Source: Limimaricola hongkongensis DSM 17492 (lineage in GTDB: Bacteria > Pseudomonadota > Alphaproteobacteria > Rhodobacterales > Rhodobacteraceae). From it: DNA of 64,000 bases. Position numbers and translations under genes: made by a program. The stretch covers positions 21,338 to 85,337 of the forward strand of contig NZ_CM002675.1 of assembly GCF_000600975.2 (NCBI RefSeq), in the 5' to 3' direction. Below are positions 61,783-64,000 of the stretch, piece after piece; within the stretch, counting starts at the first letter, position 1; each line of letters begins with the position of its first letter. The notes under the pieces are model-generated. The model saw only the letters and a program-made list of their open reading frames with translations. It was not told the origin of the DNA and made no database searches.

Positions 61783-62346
61783 TCAGGCGGCCTTGTCGGC
61801 GGGGGTCCAGGCGAATTTCTGGAACGGCTTGTCGACCGGCGTCTCGGCGAGATGGTTGGTGTAGTTCGACATGATCTTCTGGCTGTAGCCCAGGATCACC
61901 TCGAGGATCTGCCGCTTGGTGAAGCCCGCGTCGAGAAAGGCCTGCACGTCGGCTTCGGCGACGTTGCCATGGCCGCGCACCAGCTTGAGCGTGAAGTCGC
62001 GCAGCGCCTCCAGCCGGGCGTTCGGCAGCGGCGTGCCGTCGCGCAGCGCGTCGGTGATCGCGTCGTCGACGCCCATGCTCTTGGCGATGCCGGTATGGGC
62101 GGGGACGCAGTAATGGCATGCGTTCTCGACGTTGACGGCCTGCCACACGACGGTCAGCTCGTCCTTGTCGAAGCTGGAGTTCACAAACAGCTCATGCACC
62201 TGCTGGTAGGCGTCGAGCAGGCCGGGCGCCTCGGCCATGACGGCGTGCAGGCCGGGGATCATGCCGAAGGTGGCCTTGGATTTGGCCAGCAGCGGCTTGG
62301 CGGCGTCGGGGGCGGTGGTTTCGTCGTGCAGCGTGAAATCGGTCAT
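61783..62346 (-). CDS. AhpD/carboxymuconolactone decarboxylase-like (alkylhydroperoxidase core) protein
   Basis: 187 residues. The CMD/AhpD fold has its redox motif C-x-x-C in NVENACHYCVPAHTGIAKSMG, with the usual downstream His. Proteins of this sort act as peroxidases or thiol oxidoreductases; many are under TetR repressors that sense electrophiles. Divergent from a tetR-type gene over a double palindrome, so it is most likely the regulated target. GAGGAG before the ATG. Confidence 0.88.
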   Translation of the reverse strand: MTDFTLHDETTAPDAAKPLLAKSKATFGMIPGLHAVMAEAPGLLDAYQQVHELFVNSSFDKDELTVVWQAVNVENACHYCVPAHTGIAKSMGVDDAITDALRDGTPLPNARLEALRDFTLKLVRGHGNVAEADVQAFLDAGFTKRQILEVILGYSQKIMSNYTNHLAETPVDKPFQKFAWTPADKAA

Positions 62347-62403
62347 GAAATTCTCCTCGGTCGGGGCCGGTGGGCCCGTGATGCGAGGGCCAAGGTAACC
62401 GTT

Positions 62404-62444
62404 TTGAGTGATCGCTCAATAGGTCGAATTGAGCGATCACTCAA
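62404..62444. promoter_or_regulatory. Double palindromic operator between the AhpD-like and TetR-type genes
   Basis: TTGAGTGATCGCTCAA (62404-62419) and TTGAGCGATCACTCAA (62429-62444) are each nearly self-complementary and are the exact inverse of each other around the 9-bp middle. The pair is 58 bp upstream of the ahpD-like start and 65 bp upstream of the tetR-type start. It fits binding of two TetR dimers. Confidence 0.85.
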
Positions 62445-62508
62445 AGGTGAGGCGCGGCGCCGGGCCGCAAGGCGGGACAAACCGCGCCCGACCGCCTATC
62501 TTGGCGGC

Positions 62509-63111
62509 ATGACCCGAGCCCGACCCTATGACCGAGAAGCCGCGCTGGACGCGGCGCTGCACCTCTTCTGGCGCAAGGGGTATCACGCGACCTCCCTGAA
62601 GGATCTCGAAGCGGCGCTGCGGATGAAGCCCGGCAGCATCTATGCCGCCTTCAAGAGCAAGGAGGATCTCTACCTCGCGACGCTGGAGCGGTATTTCGGC
62701 CGGCAGCGGGCGCAGATCGCGGCGCTGCGCGCCGAGACCGGCTCGCCGCTTTCGGCGCTGGCGGAATTCCTGCGCGGTGTCGGGCGGCCCGCGGATGGGG
62801 ATGGCGCGGCGGCGCGGCAGGCCTGCATGCTGATCAAGACGCTGCTCGACGTGACCGAGGACGAGGCGCGGATCGGCGCGCGGGCGCGGTTTTACCTCGA
62901 CGAGATGCAATCCGAGATCACGGCGGTCTTCGCGGCGGCGCGGGCGGCGGGCGAAGTGCCGCCCGACGCCGATCCGGCGCGGCTGGCGCGGCGCTATCAG
63001 GCCGACATCACCGGGTTGCGGATCGAGGCGCATCGCGGCGGCACGCCGCAGACGCTCGCGGCGCTGGCCGAGGACATGGCCCGCGATGTCGAGGCGCTGC
63101 GCGCGGCCTGA
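62509..63111 (+). CDS. TetR-family transcriptional regulator
   Basis: 200 residues. N-terminal HTH: YDREAALDAALHLFWRKGYHATSLKDLEAALRMKPGSIYAAFKSKEDLYLATLERYF, followed by a variable ligand domain that includes one conspicuous Cys (ARQACMLIKTLLD). The AcrR/YcdC-like start and C-x-L are found in redox- or electrophile-sensing TetR proteins. ATG at 62509. Likely represses itself and the AhpD-like gene through the two palindromes. Confidence 0.92.
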   Translation: MTRARPYDREAALDAALHLFWRKGYHATSLKDLEAALRMKPGSIYAAFKSKEDLYLATLERYFGRQRAQIAALRAETGSPLSALAEFLRGVGRPADGDGAAARQACMLIKTLLDVTEDEARIGARARFYLDEMQSEITAVFAAARAAGEVPPDADPARLARRYQADITGLRIEAHRGGTPQTLAALAEDMARDVEALRAA

Positions 63112-63300
63112 TCCCCGCGTTCCGGCCTGCCCGGTCCCGGTCGTTGGCGCCCGCCTTCCGGCCCGTGCCCCGGCCCGTCTCTGGCCCGTGGGCCAGCCTC
63201 CGGCCACTTGCGGCGCCGGGGCGTCTCTGCAATCACCGGCACCATGCGCGCCGTCGCGCGCGCCCGCATGTCATGGCCCGGAGCCGGAAAGGACGATCCC

Positions 63301-63357
63301 ATGCCCCCGACGCCCTCGCGCCCGCTCCGCCCCGCGTTCGGGGGGCGCCCGGCATGA
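63301..63357 (+). CDS. Possible 18-residue leader peptide before chrA
   Basis: ATG at 63301 with GGAAAGGAC about 6 bp before it, a reading frame of 18 codons (Pro/Arg-rich) and a TGA that overlaps the chrA ATG. It could be a translational coupling leader or mere chance. The 189 bp between the tetR stop and this ATG have no other feature. Confidence 0.3.
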   Translation: MPPTPSRPLRPAFGGRPA

Positions 63358-64000
63358 CCGGCGCGGTCGCCTCGGAGCGCCCGTCCTCCGCCCCGACACT
63401 GGCCGAGGCGGCGCGGGTCTGGTGGCGGATCGGGGTGCTGTCCTTTGGCGGCCCGGCGGCGCAGATCGCGCTGATGCACCGCGAGGTGGTCGAGGAGCGC
63501 GGCTGGCTGAGCGAACGGCAATATCTCGACGCGCTGTCGTTTTGCATGCTGCTGCCGGGGCCCGAGGCGATGCAGCTGGCCACCTATGCGGGCTGGCGGA
63601 TGCACGGGCCGCGCGGCGGGCTGGTCGCGGGCGGGCTGTTCGTGCTGCCCGGCGCGGTGCTGATCGCCTGTCTCGCGGCGCTTTACGTGCGGTTCGGCGA
63701 TCTCGCGATCACCGGGGCGCTGTTTTCGGGCATCAAGGCGGCGGTGCTGGTGATCGTGATCGAGGCGCTGGTCCGGGTCGCGCGCCGCGCGCTGGTCGGG
63801 GCCGAGCCCCTGGCGATCGCGGGGCTGGCCTTCGTGGCGCTGTTCGCCTTCGCGGTGCCCTATCCGCTGGTGATCGCCGCGGCGGCGGGCTGGGGGGCGT
63901 GGCGCCTGGGCGACGAGGGGCGCGCGCCCGCGCCGACGCTCGGCAGGGCGGGGCGGCGGCGCTCGGTCGCGGCGACGCTGCGGGCGGCGGCGCTCTGGCT
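63354..64000 (+). CDS. chrA: Chromate transporter ChrA, N-terminal part
   Basis: The gene is cut by the window end; 215 codons are visible. CHR family: LAEAARVWWRIGVLSFGGPAAQIALMHREVVEERGWLSERQYLDALSFCMLLPGPEAMQLATYAGWRMHGPRGGLVAGGLFVLPGAVLI matches the first half of the long, two-domain ChrA. Chromate efflux or broader anion transport at the membrane. The start overlaps a possible leader peptide. Confidence 0.9.
   Translation, partial: MTGAVASERPSSAPTLAEAARVWWRIGVLSFGGPAAQIALMHREVVEERGWLSERQYLDALSFCMLLPGPEAMQLATYAGWRMHGPRGGLVAGGLFVLPGAVLIACLAALYVRFGDLAITGALFSGIKAAVLVIVIEALVRVARRALVGAEPLAIAGLAFVALFAFAVPYPLVIAAAAGWGAWRLGDEGRAPAPTLGRAGRRRSVAATLRAAALW

Overview
This is a GC-rich, densely packed alphaproteobacterial segment, most likely from Rhodobacterales. 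The evidence is gene content and style: heterotetrameric sarcosine oxidase, a PuuE-UraD fusion, ThiYXZ, DUF1127 and LuxR solos, plus strong GC bias with long empty shadow frames. No rRNA, tRNA, transposase, integrase, CRISPR array or conjugation gene was seen. A RepB-type (Rep_3) initiator, ParA, ParB, 22-bp iterons beside an AT-rich stretch, and repeated 17-bp palindromes that look like parS (22.3-26.8 kb) show that the window is part of an extrachromosomal replicon (plasmid or chromid).

Left part (0-4 kb): the tail of a peptide-type ABC operon (two ATPases, start of the binding protein) and xylA. From 4.1 to 14.7 kb lies the most interesting locus, an apparently complete C30 (squalene-route) carotenoid cluster. 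hpnC, hpnD and hpnE would make squalene from farnesyl diphosphate. Two CrtI/CrtN/CrtP-type FAD desaturase/oxidases, a CrtQ-like glycosyltransferase, a CrtO-like acyltransferase and an AldH-like aldehyde dehydrogenase (with a DUF2238-like membrane protein) would turn it into a staphyloxanthin-like glycosylated, acylated apocarotenoate. No squalene-hopene cyclase and no C40 phytoene synthase occur in the window.

14.8-22.2 kb: a DUF1127 protein; a DeoR-controlled phosphonate-type transporter (phnCDEE) joined to a HAD phosphatase and facing a periplasmic glycerophosphodiesterase; a cold-shock protein. 22.3-26.8 kb: the replication/partition backbone. 26.9-29.8 kb: a 2-hydroxyacid dehydrogenase, an FAH-family enzyme and AzlCD. 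29.9-39.5 kb: an IclR-governed galactoside module with beta- and alpha-galactosidases and a full sugar ABC transporter. 39.6-44.9 kb: gamma-glutamyltransferase and late purine (ureide) catabolism (5-hydroxyisourate hydrolase, ureidoglycolate lyase, PuuE-UraD fusion, ureidoglycine aminohydrolase).

45.0-50.9 kb: sarcosine oxidase soxBDAG, in which soxB carries a one-base frameshift near its 3' end, then a Spo0M-like gene. 51.0-58.6 kb: a TPP riboswitch followed by thiDOSGEF-thiY-tenA-thiZ-thiX, a pyrimidine-salvage plus thiazole-synthesis operon without thiC. 58.7-64 kb: a class V aminotransferase, a LuxR-type regulator beside a divergent paralogue that lacks the DNA-binding domain, a TetR/AhpD-like divergent pair with a striking double operator, and the start of a chromate transporter cut by the window edge.
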